A DNA stretch of 64,000 bases from Fabrea salina (taxonomy: Eukaryota > Ciliophora > Heterotrichea > Heterotrichida > Fabreidae): NCBI GenBank assembly GCA_022984795.1, contig JALIHJ010000045.1:124001-188000 (forward strand). The letters are read 5' to 3'. The notes beneath the pieces are model-generated. The model was not told the DNA's origin. It saw only the letters and a program-made list of their open reading frames with translations, and ran no database searches. Each line of letters begins with the position of its first letter. Positions within the stretch are counted from its first letter, which is position 1. This document shows positions 8,587-17,638 of the stretch, one piece after another. Position numbers and translations under genes: made by a program.

Positions 8587-9477
8587 ATGTTTGGAAGCTT
8601 TAAGTCCCAAGCAAAGGAAGAATTCTGCAAAGGTCCAAACTGCGAAGGAATCGAGCATTACTGTGAAGACCCAAGCCACGGCCCAGTGTACTTCTGCAAC
8701 TGTAAACCAGCCAGAAAACAACACATAGGGCACTCCATAGCCATGATTAATATAGACCACTTCCTTGACTGTGTCTCTCAAGTCCAACAAGAATGCACAG
8801 AAGAAAAACGCCGACTTACAATCAAAGCAGAAAAGTGCATCCAAAAAATCCTCCAAAAGTTAAGCGAATTCTGTAATGAACTTGAAACATCTATTAAAAA
8901 ATGCAAGGTCATAAAGCAAGCATTGATGTCTCCTGAAAAAAAATTTAACACGTTCAATGAGTACATTGAAGTGATCCAAGCGCCAAATACTTTAGAAAAA
9001 ACTAGGCAACTACTAATTCCTAGTGTAAAGGCTAGTTGCTTTGAGGGATTAGGGAAAGAACTAGAATTCCCTAGTCCAACTCAAACAAAAATTTATGAAG
9101 AGCCAGAATTTGTGCTGCCTAAGTTAGCGCAAAACATTTTCCCAAAATTTGGGGAAATCACTCAACCACTTCGCCCTAAATCTATTTTCGAGCAACCCCA
9201 AATGCCTTCTTCAATGTTTGAAAGCCAAGAAAATTTCCAAGAACAACCTCAAACGCCTCCGCCAGTGTTTGGATCTCTTCCAGTGTTTGGACAACCTCAA
9301 ACGCCACCAGTGTTAGAGTCTCCCCCAGTGTTTGGGCAATTCCAAACACCTCCACAAGTGGTTGAGCAACCCCAAACCCCTCCGCCAGTGTTTAGAAGCC
9401 AAGGGATTTTCGGAGCTGGAGGATTTACTATTGGAAAACTAAAAAGAAGATCTAAGAATAAAATGCCTATTGACTAA
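8587..9477 (+). CDS. Variant B-box/coiled-coil protein with PQTPP and FG repeats
   Basis: 296 aa. Residues about 13-60 hold a Cys/His cluster (CKGPNCEG, HYCEDPSHGP, YFCNC, HIGHS) like a B-box zinc finger, followed by a helical region of about 90 residues. The C-terminal third is a run of imperfect repeats built from PQTPPPVFGS and PPVFGQ, with FG or FR dipeptides. The same zinc module plus helix plan occurs in the TPR proteins at 24606-26180 and 49994-51409. FG-type repeats hint at binding to nuclear transport receptors or to other FG-rich proteins, but this is inference. It is divergent from the POLD3-like gene with a 46-bp gap. Confidence 0.7.
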   Translation: MFGSFKSQAKEEFCKGPNCEGIEHYCEDPSHGPVYFCNCKPARKQHIGHSIAMINIDHFLDCVSQVQQECTEEKRRLTIKAEKCIQKILQKLSEFCNELETSIKKCKVIKQALMSPEKKFNTFNEYIEVIQAPNTLEKTRQLLIPSVKASCFEGLGKELEFPSPTQTKIYEEPEFVLPKLAQNIFPKFGEITQPLRPKSIFEQPQMPSSMFESQENFQEQPQTPPPVFGSLPVFGQPQTPPVLESPPVFGQFQTPPQVVEQPQTPPPVFRSQGIFGAGGFTIGKLKRRSKNKMPID

Positions 9478-9670
9478 TTTAACTAAACTCCCTTAAGTCC
9501 TAAAGTCCTTTTTGTGAAGCCAGGTTTAAATGGCACCTAACTACTAACACCCGCTCATCAGTAACTACAGTGAGTGCCCAAGTTTCAAAAACTTTAAATT
9601 AACCCATTGCCAGTCCCTCTAATTCAGTTTAAAAGATTCAGAAATAGTGGTTTTCCATTTATATTCCAAA

Positions 9671-10435
9671 ATGCTGAGCAAAGCAAGAGTAATGTCTCGG
9701 CTAGTGAGAGTGCCGACAGCCAGCTTTTCAGAAGAGTGGTACCGTGGAAACCGCTACTCAGCAGAAGGTGCGCCGTTTTTCGAGACGCCTACAAGGCCAG
9801 GGAACTTCTCAGACCCGATGGACTTCAAGCTTAAGCTGGACAACTGGTTCGACGAAGCACGTGAGTTCAACGAACACGAAGGGGACATAAAAAAAGCACA
9901 ACTGTACATCTGCAACACTATGTGTTCAGTCATTTGGATCACACTGGCCAAGTGGGTGGCAAGTGCTTGGGCCTCGTTAACAGCGGGGTGGATTCGCTAT
10001 TTCCCAGACAAATACATGGAGTTTGACATTGGAGAACTGCCTCCAGGCGAAGTTATGCAGATTTCTTGGCATGGGAACCCCCTTTTCATCAGGAGACTTA
10101 CTCAAGAAGAAATGGACGACGAAGCACAAACAGAAGCCTCTACTTTAATGGACTCAGGAACTCCTGTGAAGATCACTGACGCCCCTAACTCTAAGGTACT
10201 CGTCATTAGTGCTCGCTGCACTCACTTAGGATGCATTCCTATTCCCTACATCGGGAAGTACAAGGGCTGGACTTGTCTGTGCCACGGAAGCATCTTTGAT
10301 AAGTGGGGTCGTGTGAGACAAGGTCCTGCTTTGGAAAACCTCAAGTACCAGAACCACTCTTTGTACGGAAATGTTCTCTGTGTTGACGGTTTGCGTTACA
10401 ATTACGAGCCCAGAAGGATTTGGATCGTCCAATAA
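9671..10435 (+). CDS. Rieske iron-sulfur subunit of mitochondrial complex III
   Basis: 254 aa from the ATG at 9671; an upstream in-frame GTG is not used. The N-terminus (MLSKARVMSRLVRVPTASF) is Arg/Ser-rich and looks like a mitochondrial targeting signal. A hydrophobic helix near residue 95-115 would be the membrane anchor. The 2Fe-2S ligands are in CTHLGCIP and CLCHGSIFD, the classic Rieske pair. The protein carries electrons from ubiquinol to cytochrome c1 in the inner membrane. The window upstream (9478-9670) has no gene and probably carries the promoter. Confidence 0.96.
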   Translation: MLSKARVMSRLVRVPTASFSEEWYRGNRYSAEGAPFFETPTRPGNFSDPMDFKLKLDNWFDEAREFNEHEGDIKKAQLYICNTMCSVIWITLAKWVASAWASLTAGWIRYFPDKYMEFDIGELPPGEVMQISWHGNPLFIRRLTQEEMDDEAQTEASTLMDSGTPVKITDAPNSKVLVISARCTHLGCIPIPYIGKYKGWTCLCHGSIFDKWGRVRQGPALENLKYQNHSLYGNVLCVDGLRYNYEPRRIWIVQ

Positions 10436-10456
10436 GTAATCCTTTATAACAGCTAG

Positions 10457-10936
10457 TTACTTAGTGTTGTTTTTTCTTTTGCGCATAAAGTTAGGAACAA
10501 AGTTGTTTTTAGGCAGGCTTTTGCGGGGGAAAAGTCTTATGAAAGTTTTAGGCAGGCTGTTTCTGGGTGAGGTTATTAAGTCTTGAGGTGCTGAGGCTTT
10601 TCTGGGCTTGGAGTACTCAGCTATGTTAGAAGGGATATCTGAAGAGCAGGTTCTGTGAGAGTAGTTTGAAGAGTCTTCTTTTTTGTGTATGTTGCTTCTT
10701 GATCTTTTTAAACACTTAGTTTTGTTTTCTTCTCGGTGGCAATTGTTGGACTTTTTGATTTTGGACTCTAGTTCTTTGTTTTGGGTTTTTAGAGTTTTCA
10801 GTTTAGACTCAAGTTCTATTTGTTTGGAGGTGGAAAATTGTATACTTGATTCTAGCTTAGTCAGTATGGTCTTTTTAAGACTGGTGTTTTCTTTTTTCAG
10901 GATTTCAAGTTCTTCTTTTAAGGTTCTGATTTCCAT
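10457..10936 (-). CDS. Small coiled-coil protein with basic tail, unknown
   Basis: 159 aa. The first 65 residues are a leucine/lysine heptad coiled coil (MEIRTLKEELEILKKENTSL), followed by a Ser/Asn/Lys-rich tail with several SP and RK sites (SPRNSLPK, PRKSLPK). No catalytic motif is seen. Convergent with the Rieske gene (21 bp) and divergent from the histidine kinase (88 bp). Function unknown; possibly a structural or scaffold protein. Confidence 0.65.
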   Translation of the reverse strand: MEIRTLKEELEILKKENTSLKKTILTKLESSIQFSTSKQIELESKLKTLKTQNKELESKIKKSNNCHREENKTKCLKRSRSNIHKKEDSSNYSHRTCSSDIPSNIAEYSKPRKASAPQDLITSPRNSLPKTFIRLFPRKSLPKNNFVPNFMRKRKNNTK

Positions 10937-11024
10937 GGATTTAATATTATGTTCCGGCTTTTTCTTAGGAATACCAAGACAACTCTATTAAGCACAATGC
11001 TTGTGAATTAAGGTCAGTATAAAA

Positions 11025-13151
11025 ATGAACTTCAGGTTTGAGTGGGAAACCTTAGAAATCAAAAGAAACTTCACTGAGCTCAGAGGTATCTTGACAACTG
11101 TCCAGTTGCTGATTTCGTGCTTAGCTCCAGTAGGAATAGCTTTCGGGATTCTGGAACCAGAAACCAACATTGCATTGAGCGTCATTTACTGTGCCTCTAT
11201 AGGGGCTTCTTGGTTCATAGGTAAAAACTCAGCTGAGCTCCAGAAACTTGCAGTCATTTTCTTGTGCGAGTACATTAACATAACTTACTACTACTTGTCC
11301 TACACCAAGTTTCCTAGCCACAGTCACGAGTTGTTACTTACTTCAACTACTTTTATGCTTATTTTCGAAATCAAGTTAATTCAGAACCAAAAAATAGTGC
11401 TACTAGTTCTTTTGAAGCATTTAGCTATTTGGTTTGGGGAAAACTTCCTAACCACAATTTGGACTCTTTCACCAGAACTTCCGGCACTTTACGCTCCACT
11501 GGTTTTGTTGTACTTAGTTTACTGCAACGATAGAAACACCAAAAAAGAAAGCTTAGACCTGTTCGAAAAGCAAACTCAACTTCAAGAAACCCAAAAAAGA
11601 CTTTCAGTACTCATAGAAAATATGCCTGGAGGTTTATTGCTGCTTTCTTCTTCCCTTGAAGTGCTTTTACGCAATAACAACAGTGCTAACTTGCTGCCTG
11701 AACAAACACTTGAAGCTCTTGGTCAATTGCAGTACTCTCAAGAGCGCAGGTTCTTTTATAAGGACTCGCCTGACAGAGGCCTTTTAGAAGATGTTAAAAA
11801 GTGCTTTGAGTTAGGACTTAACCAAGAAATAACCCTTGGAATCACTTACTTCCAAGAAGAGTACTTAGAGTGGAAAGCCAAAAAAGTAGAGTGGGGAAAT
11901 GAACAAGCTGTACTTTTGATCATCAAAAACGTAAATGAGATCATCAGCTACGAACAAGTTTCCTCAGAAAACCGTTGCAAAAATGCTATCCTCAGGTCAG
12001 TCTCCCACGAACTACGCACTCCTACTAACTCTATCTGTTGCCTCACAGACAAACTCCTTGAGCTCCAGAACTTAGAAAAAGACTCTGTTGAGAACTTGAA
12101 AATAATCAAAATCTCGTCAGACTTACTGCTTTCACTCATAAATGACTTGCTAGACTACTCACGCATGCTAGCTGGAGCATTTAGGATCGAAAAGTCAGAT
12201 TGTGAAGCCAGAGGAACTTTTGAACAGGTGATTCGGTTAGTTGAAGTCCAAGCCTCCAAAAAGAACATTCGGATCTTTTCAAGAATAGACTCCTTTGTTC
12301 CCGAAACCGTTTTCACCGACGACAAAAGGCTGCGCCAAGTGCTGATTAACTTACTAAACAACGCAGTCAAGTTTACTTTTAAGGGCGAAATAGAGCTGTG
12401 TGCTTGGATCAACCACAAGAACAAACTTGGTGTATGCGTAAGAGACACAGGGATTGGAATTCCTCAAGAAAGGCAGTCAGAACTCTTCAGATTATTTAGC
12501 AGAGTGCACAATGCAGAAGTAACAGCAGAGGGCTGTGGACTAGGGCTACACATTTCAAACTTGTTAGTGAAAGAATTGGGTGGGGACTGCATCCACGTGA
12601 ATTCAGTGCAGGGCTTAGGCTCGTCTTTTTCTTTTGAAATAGATATCTTTAGAGAGCCCCCCTCAATCATATGCAGCTCAGACTCTGAGGACAGCATCTG
12701 CGAAGAGACTGACCGCTTAGTAAGTGTTTACAAGTTCAGTGTAAGCGCCAAGACCTTGAGAAACGTGGAAGTCATGGTTGTAGACGATGAATCGTTTAAT
12801 AGGCATATTGTAGTCACAGTGTTGAAGTCTCTCAACATAGGCATAACAGAAGCTTGCAATGGAAAAGAAGCTGTAGAAAAGGTGAAGCACTTTGACCGCA
12901 TTGGCAGTTCACTCAAAGTAATCATCATGGACTGCAGCATGCCTGAAATGAACGGCTGGCAAGCCACCCAAGAAATTAAAAGGATACACTTTGAAAAAGT
13001 TATAAGCGCAATGCCTACAGTCATAGGCTACACTGCATTTACAGGAGCAAGCGAGACTTCGGAGTGCTTTAGGTCTGGAATGACGAAGGTGCTTTCTAAG
13101 CCAGTAGACTCCCAAATACTTTTGAAGACAGTAGCTTCATACATCTTTTAA
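11025..13151 (+). CDS. Membrane hybrid histidine kinase
   Basis: 708 aa. Several hydrophobic helices fill residues about 20-190. A linker or PAS-like region follows. The phosphoacceptor histidine is in SVSHELRTPTN (about residue 327). The ATPase domain has the N-box NLLNNAVKFT, G1 DTGIGIP and G2 GCGLGLHIS. The C-terminal receiver (about 580-708) has VVDDE, the phosphorylated Asp in IIMDCSMPEMNG, and the conserved Lys in VLSKPV. All key residues are present, so phosphorelay activity is likely. Hybrid kinases of this type are common in ciliates and other protists; the signal sensed is unknown. Confidence 0.94.
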   Translation: MNFRFEWETLEIKRNFTELRGILTTVQLLISCLAPVGIAFGILEPETNIALSVIYCASIGASWFIGKNSAELQKLAVIFLCEYINITYYYLSYTKFPSHSHELLLTSTTFMLIFEIKLIQNQKIVLLVLLKHLAIWFGENFLTTIWTLSPELPALYAPLVLLYLVYCNDRNTKKESLDLFEKQTQLQETQKRLSVLIENMPGGLLLLSSSLEVLLRNNNSANLLPEQTLEALGQLQYSQERRFFYKDSPDRGLLEDVKKCFELGLNQEITLGITYFQEEYLEWKAKKVEWGNEQAVLLIIKNVNEIISYEQVSSENRCKNAILRSVSHELRTPTNSICCLTDKLLELQNLEKDSVENLKIIKISSDLLLSLINDLLDYSRMLAGAFRIEKSDCEARGTFEQVIRLVEVQASKKNIRIFSRIDSFVPETVFTDDKRLRQVLINLLNNAVKFTFKGEIELCAWINHKNKLGVCVRDTGIGIPQERQSELFRLFSRVHNAEVTAEGCGLGLHISNLLVKELGGDCIHVNSVQGLGSSFSFEIDIFREPPSIICSSDSEDSICEETDRLVSVYKFSVSAKTLRNVEVMVVDDESFNRHIVVTVLKSLNIGITEACNGKEAVEKVKHFDRIGSSLKVIIMDCSMPEMNGWQATQEIKRIHFEKVISAMPTVIGYTAFTGASETSECFRSGMTKVLSKPVDSQILLKTVASYIF

Positions 13152-13179
13152 ACAGTTAGTATACTAAATTAGTTAATAA

Positions 13180-13956
13180 ATGTCTTCACTGCCACCAAAC
13201 TGGAAAACAGCAACAGACCAAGAAGGAAACGTTTACTACTACAATACAGTTACCCGAGAAACTTCTTGGAGCCCTCCACAGCCTTCCATCTTCAGTATAA
13301 ACGAGCAGAGACAACCCGAAAGCTTATCCCCGCCTAATCCTAAATCCCCAACTATCATTACCAAGATAGTGTCTGTTTTGCAGCCTTACTTTAACGTGGA
13401 CACTGAAGACATAGTTTCTAGAATTAAGTACTCACTTGTTCCTAACAACTCTTCTTTTTTCCAAATGATTAAAGAAAACCCAGACATGTACGGGCCTTTT
13501 TGGATCTACACCACCCTAGTTATAGTTTTGGCTGCAGCTTCTAACTTTTCACTAGTAGTCCACCAACAGATGCCTAACAACTTGGAGTTCGTCACAGGTG
13601 CTTGTTCTTTGATTTACTTTATAGGGTTCATTGGGCCTTTGCTGATTTGGGGAATCATAAGTTTTATAGGGGTTGGCCTTAACTACACACAAGTTCTGAG
13701 CTTGTATGGGTACTCCATGGCAGTGTACGTCCCAGTGGCTGCTTTGTGCATTGCGCCTTTCGAAATACTAAGGTGGGCTTTGATCATATACGCTACAGGT
13801 GCTTCTTGTGTGTTTTTGGTTATGAACTTAAACAGCGAGATTGACCAGATGCCTGCAAATAAAAAGTATGTATTTTTAGGCGTTGTAGGAGGAGTGCAGT
13901 TATTTATAGGCTTGGCTTTTAAACTGAACTTCTTCGATTTAGTATATGATAACTAA
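13180..13956 (+). CDS. WW domain fused to Yip1-family membrane protein
   Basis: 258 aa. Residues 4-35 form a textbook WW domain (LPPNWKTATDQEGNVYYYN, then TSWSPP) with both tryptophans. From about residue 75 the sequence matches YIPF1/2-type Yip1 proteins: the NPDMYGPFWIYTTLV block, then five hydrophobic helices. Yip1/YIPF proteins act in Golgi and ER vesicle traffic with Rab GTPases. A WW domain on the cytosolic N-terminus should bind PPxY or proline-rich ligands. I know of no common YIPF protein with this domain, so the fusion is unusual. It lies 28 bp after the histidine kinase. Confidence 0.88.
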   Translation: MSSLPPNWKTATDQEGNVYYYNTVTRETSWSPPQPSIFSINEQRQPESLSPPNPKSPTIITKIVSVLQPYFNVDTEDIVSRIKYSLVPNNSSFFQMIKENPDMYGPFWIYTTLVIVLAAASNFSLVVHQQMPNNLEFVTGACSLIYFIGFIGPLLIWGIISFIGVGLNYTQVLSLYGYSMAVYVPVAALCIAPFEILRWALIIYATGASCVFLVMNLNSEIDQMPANKKYVFLGVVGGVQLFIGLAFKLNFFDLVYDN

Positions 13957-13975
13957 CTTTTGCCGTTAAATTTAA

Positions 13976-14374
13976 ATGGAAACAGCTACAAAGGCACTTA
14001 AGCAACAGAAACCTTACGAAGAACTTTACAAAGTATGGTTGGATTGGGAAAGCACTTCTAAGTCAGTATTGTTTTTGGACTTAGCTATTGTGCACAGGTG
14101 TAAAGAAGGCGTTAAACTTATAGGCGACTTAGAAGGCCCAGGTGTGTTTTTGACTCCTTACGATGACTATGAGTTAATCACTCCAGTGTATGTGGCCCAG
14201 TTACTTAGTAGACTTCACTCAGACTACAAAGAGATTTCTGAGTACATGCTGAACCAAATCGAGCAAGCTAAACCTTGGAACCGTAGAAAGCCTTTTCTTT
14301 GGTTCACTAAAGCTTCAAGCTTCACTAAGCTTCCTAAGTCTTTGCTGCGACTTGTTGCTGAGGACTACTTGTAA
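13976..14374 (+). CDS. Small conserved-looking protein, unknown
   Basis: 132 aa, acidic/aromatic, no signal peptide or membrane helix. It contains KVWLDWESTSKSVLFLDLA and a C-terminal KPWNRRKPFLWFTKASSF stretch. No family is recognised. ATG at 13976 follows a TTTAA context typical of this window, 19 bp after the WW-Yip1 gene. Codon use and compact placement support a real gene. Confidence 0.65.
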   Translation: METATKALKQQKPYEELYKVWLDWESTSKSVLFLDLAIVHRCKEGVKLIGDLEGPGVFLTPYDDYELITPVYVAQLLSRLHSDYKEISEYMLNQIEQAKPWNRRKPFLWFTKASSFTKLPKSLLRLVAEDYL

Positions 14375-14377
14375 TAT

Positions 14378-14824
14378 TTAATTAAACCTTATAAAAGAAG
14401 TTTTGTTTTTAGGAGACTTTTTGTAGCCTTTTTTCTTCATAGTGATTGCTTTGGGCTTTCTAAGTTTCTTAGGTTTAACAGAGCTTGCAGTTGTGTTTTT
14501 AGGCGAAGCGTTTTCAGTAGGAAGGGTTTCTTGTTCTTCAATGGGGTCTTTGATGTAGACTCCTTTTTCCACAAACATTTCGCTGTACTTCTTTCTGCAA
14601 GCTCTGAACATCCTGACTTCTCTGCTCGAAGGAGTTTTGGCCTTACGAGTCTTAGGAAGCTTTATGCGTGATACAAAGTCAAAAGAAGACTCTTTGTTGT
14701 CTGGAGCGTCGTTTTTAACAAATTCTCTGATTTTTTGTTTGAGTAAAATTGTGGACTTTTTGGGCAAGTCAGACCTGAGGTAGCTGGGGTACTTTTTGGG
14801 TATTTTGGGGAGACCTGTTTTCAT
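14378..14824 (-). CDS. Small basic protein, unknown; start codon lies in a LINE target-site duplication
   Basis: 148 aa, Lys/Pro-rich (MKTGLPKIPKKYPSYL), ending with a strongly basic tail (PKKLRKPKAITMKKKGYKK). No domain recognised; possibly nucleic-acid binding or cytoskeletal. The ATG at 14824 lies inside the 14-bp repeat that flanks the retrotransposon tail at 14831-15025. A second copy of the same ATG context is at 15026-15039, so the original start was probably there and the insertion duplicated it while keeping the frame. It is convergent with the gene at 13976-14374 (3-bp gap). Confidence 0.65.
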   Translation of the reverse strand: MKTGLPKIPKKYPSYLRSDLPKKSTILLKQKIREFVKNDAPDNKESSFDFVSRIKLPKTRKAKTPSSREVRMFRACRKKYSEMFVEKGVYIKDPIEEQETLPTENASPKNTTASSVKPKKLRKPKAITMKKKGYKKSPKNKTSFIRFN

Positions 14825-14830
14825 GATTTA

Positions 14831-15025
14831 AATTTTATTTATGGAATTGTTGCAACCTGCCTAGGCTTCTGAAATGGATGAGTGAGTGCCTTTTTGGTTG
14901 TTTGCTTTTGATCATTTGTACTTTTTGCTTGAGTTTCTGGATTCAGTCATTAGTTAGTCTGGTTTCTCTTGAGTGTTTCTTGCTTTTTAGGGTGTTAGCT
15001 TGATTCTTCTTCATCCAGTAGTTCA
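14831..15025 (-). mobile_element. 5'-truncated LINE (non-LTR retrotransposon) tail with 14-bp target-site duplication
   Basis: 195 bp flanked by perfect 14-bp direct repeats (minus-strand TAAATCATGAAAAC, at 15026-15039 and 14817-14830). On the minus strand the 3' end encodes RSLGRLQQFHK followed by TAA and a short AT-rich tail (ATAAATAAAATT), parallel to the RGLDGLQQFQ-stop of the copy at 59231-59522. The upstream part of the frame is interrupted by a stop, so it is an old, dead fragment. It sits between two divergent genes whose original gap would have been about 28 bp. Confidence 0.75.
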
Positions 15026-15061
15026 GTTTTCATGATTTAGATTATTGTAAACTTAATCCTA

Positions 15062-15679
15062 ATGGAAAGGAGGAGTCCTTTTAAAGGCAAGTATTTTAAA
15101 GCAGACGTTACCTGCAGAAAACTCTTAGACATTTTAGACAACTTAGTAAAGAATTCACCTAAAGACAGAAATATAATTAGGTATTCCTTCAAGGTCCCAG
15201 ATTTCCAGTTTAATAAAGTTAAAATACCTAAACTTAGCATCAACTCAAGAAAAATCAACTCTGTTCCAAAAAGAACCTCTAACTGCACTAGTCCAGTTCC
15301 GCTTTTCCAAACTGAAACTTTGAACTATAACTACAGACCTTACTCTGCTCGGAAAGAGTCTCCTCAAAACAGAACTAAAGAAAACACTCTGGCTGAACAG
15401 TACTCTAGTTACCGCAAAGCTGTACTTAAGGACCTAAACGTAAAAGGCAACAGTGTGGCCTACCAAAACAAACCTAAGTCTAGGTTGGGCAACAGGCCTA
15501 AGCCCCCTAAAAGTGTATTCAACAACAAGCCTATTATTAAATACTTAGAAAAACTCAAACCAAAGTCCAGCACTCTTAGAAAGAACTACAAAGACCCTGC
15601 CAAGTCTTCTAAAAAGAAGGTGGTGTTTTCAAGGAAGCCCTCACAGTTAACACTCACTCCTGATCGATTAATATCATAA
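15062..15679 (+). CDS. Basic low-complexity protein, unknown
   Basis: 205 aa, Lys/Ser/Asn/Pro-rich with pI clearly basic. It starts MERRSPFKGKYFKADVTCR and includes repeated short basic motifs (KPKSRLGNRPKPPKS, KLKPKSSTLRKNY). No catalytic motif, signal peptide or membrane segment. This kind of Ser/Lys-rich protein is often cytoskeleton-associated in ciliates, but no function can be given. Convergent with the copine gene, 9 bp apart. Confidence 0.6.
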   Translation: MERRSPFKGKYFKADVTCRKLLDILDNLVKNSPKDRNIIRYSFKVPDFQFNKVKIPKLSINSRKINSVPKRTSNCTSPVPLFQTETLNYNYRPYSARKESPQNRTKENTLAEQYSSYRKAVLKDLNVKGNSVAYQNKPKSRLGNRPKPPKSVFNNKPIIKYLEKLKPKSSTLRKNYKDPAKSSKKKVVFSRKPSQLTLTPDRLIS

Positions 15680-15688
15680 CTTATCTAA

Positions 15689-17620
15689 TTAAGGGTGTTG
15701 AGGTCCGTAAGGAGCGTATGGGTTGTACTGAGGCGGTTGCTGGAGTTGCTGGTTTATAATGTGCTGACCAGCTTGAATGACAGAAGGAGGAAGCGTTTGT
15801 GGAGCGTAGGGGTTGTTTGGAGGGTAAGAGCCGGGATAAGGAGGGTTAGTTGGTGGGTATTGAGGAGGGTGACTTTGAGGGTAACTAGGGTTAACTGGAG
15901 GCTGAGGAGGGTGACTTGGGGCATTAGGTTGCTCGTAGTACTGAGGAACTTGCTGACCAAGAGGCTGGTCTCCCAAAGGCGCTTCTGGAGCACTTGGCTC
16001 CATAGTATAAGACCTTTCGAAGTCATAAGATTGTGCTTGTACAGGGGGATTAGGCCTTATGCCCCTTTTTACATGAAAGTTCACAATTTCTCTAGGAATT
16101 TCATCCAAGACCTCCCTTGCCAAAGCTGTAGGTGAGTTAGACACTTCCCTAAAAGGCACAAACTGAACAATGTCTCGGTCCATTTTCTTCCCTCTAGAGT
16201 CAACTAAAGGAGTGTCATCGGCGTCCAAGACTTCCATGTTCTGGAAGTTCTCGTTCCCAATACCTACTATGACAATTGAAATAGGGCTTAGGGACCCCCT
16301 TACTATCCAGTCAATGGTTTCCCGCATGTCATGGATTACTCCGTCAGTAAGCAGCAGTAACACAAAGTAATGTTGGTTCTGTTGTGTGGACTGCAGAGAT
16401 TCAGCCCGAGAAACCGCGTTTTTAATCAAGTGGGAAAACAGGGTAGGCCCGTTGAGTTCTACACTCATCAGCGAGTTTCTGTAAGTGCTCATGAGTCCTT
16501 GGATTCCTGGGACGCGTGGGTCCTGACTGAAGTTCATGTGGAAGCAATGGTTCACTATTCCTTGGACCTTGCCGCCGAATCCAAACATGTCAATCATCTT
16601 GGTAGAGTCGTAGTTAATTAGGATTTCTCCCACAGAAAACAAAGCTTGTTCGTACTGGTTGTAGCCTCCGGGGTTCAAGAAGTGCAGTGAGTTGGGGTTT
16701 GAAGGATGTCCGTTGGAAGCTGTGAAGTCAACTCCTACCATAAGGTGGATCTGGCAGCCCCCAGCTATATACTCCAGAAAAGAAGGTTGTTGTATTAGTT
16801 GGATGGTTTTTACCACAATGAAGCCTGAATTCTTGTAATTCTTTTTCTTGGACTTAGTAGGGTTTATAATCGGGATTTGCAGTTTAGGGTTCTCAGTCAT
16901 TTCTCTAATGGATGTTTGTGCAACTCCAACTTGTTTGTGGTCTCCACTAGAGTGGTGGTCGTAAAGCTCTATCAGAATAGGCCTGTTATAGTCCCCGTTG
17001 CATAACTCCTGAGCTTGCTTTTCAAATATTTTCCACGAAACGTTTTTGCCTGATAAATGTTCTGACATGTACACTCTTTGAGCACCTCCGTTTTCAAGTG
17101 CACGTGAAACGTATATAAAGGGCTTGAACGAGTGAAAAAACCCCGAAACGTCTTCTAAGCCTTTAGCGCCTAACTGCATTACAACTTTATCGTTGCACTG
17201 GGCTACTTCTTCAGTGCGCAGAATAATGTTGCCTCTGCTTTGCTTGTTTCCTGGAAGTTTGAGCGTTCTGATGATTTGTTGTCCCTGAGCCCCAACTATC
17301 TCTCCTAGAGTGCACTCGCACTCCCCGATAAAGTCTGAGCTCCGGATGTTTCCTGACTTATCATTGGCGTCGTAAACACGGAACTTCAGGAACTTCTGTT
17401 CCTCGAAATGAAAGCTGAACTTGAAACTAGTGATAAAGTCAGGGTTAAGGTTGTCCCAAATGATTTCTGTCCTGCCTGCGGAGACCCACTGGCCTTCTCT
17501 GGTGTTTTTCTCCTGGACGTCTACGAACGGGTCAGACTTGCTGAAAGTGTCTAGGTCCGTAAGTTTTCTGCAACTCACAAACAACTGCACTTGGGGGTAA
17601 TGGCTAACTTGTTCTACCAT
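15689..17620 (-). CDS. Copine
   Basis: 643 aa. Two C2 domains (about 1-125 and 140-260) followed by a copine-type von Willebrand A domain (about 285-500), the order that defines copines. C2A retains the Asp-rich calcium loops (KSDPFVDV, DANDKSGN). The vWA part shows the VGVDFTASNG block with its DxTxS-like metal site and LLTDGVIHD. The C-terminal 100 residues are Pro/Gln/Tyr-rich (PPQYPPTNPPYPG style), longer than in animal copines. Copines bind phospholipids in response to calcium and recruit partners to membranes. It is followed by a 9-bp gap and preceded by UBC9 at 18 bp on the same strand. Confidence 0.95.
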   Translation of the reverse strand: MVEQVSHYPQVQLFVSCRKLTDLDTFSKSDPFVDVQEKNTREGQWVSAGRTEIIWDNLNPDFITSFKFSFHFEEQKFLKFRVYDANDKSGNIRSSDFIGECECTLGEIVGAQGQQIIRTLKLPGNKQSRGNIILRTEEVAQCNDKVVMQLGAKGLEDVSGFFHSFKPFIYVSRALENGGAQRVYMSEHLSGKNVSWKIFEKQAQELCNGDYNRPILIELYDHHSSGDHKQVGVAQTSIREMTENPKLQIPIINPTKSKKKNYKNSGFIVVKTIQLIQQPSFLEYIAGGCQIHLMVGVDFTASNGHPSNPNSLHFLNPGGYNQYEQALFSVGEILINYDSTKMIDMFGFGGKVQGIVNHCFHMNFSQDPRVPGIQGLMSTYRNSLMSVELNGPTLFSHLIKNAVSRAESLQSTQQNQHYFVLLLLTDGVIHDMRETIDWIVRGSLSPISIVIVGIGNENFQNMEVLDADDTPLVDSRGKKMDRDIVQFVPFREVSNSPTALAREVLDEIPREIVNFHVKRGIRPNPPVQAQSYDFERSYTMEPSAPEAPLGDQPLGQQVPQYYEQPNAPSHPPQPPVNPSYPQSHPPQYPPTNPPYPGSYPPNNPYAPQTLPPSVIQAGQHIINQQLQQPPQYNPYAPYGPQHP

Positions 17621-17638
17621 ATTTAACCAATTATATAT

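Noticed and set aside
9607-9834. Plus-strand ORF overlapping the Rieske gene start
   Set aside because: Out of frame with the Rieske protein, no family features; shadow of the real gene.
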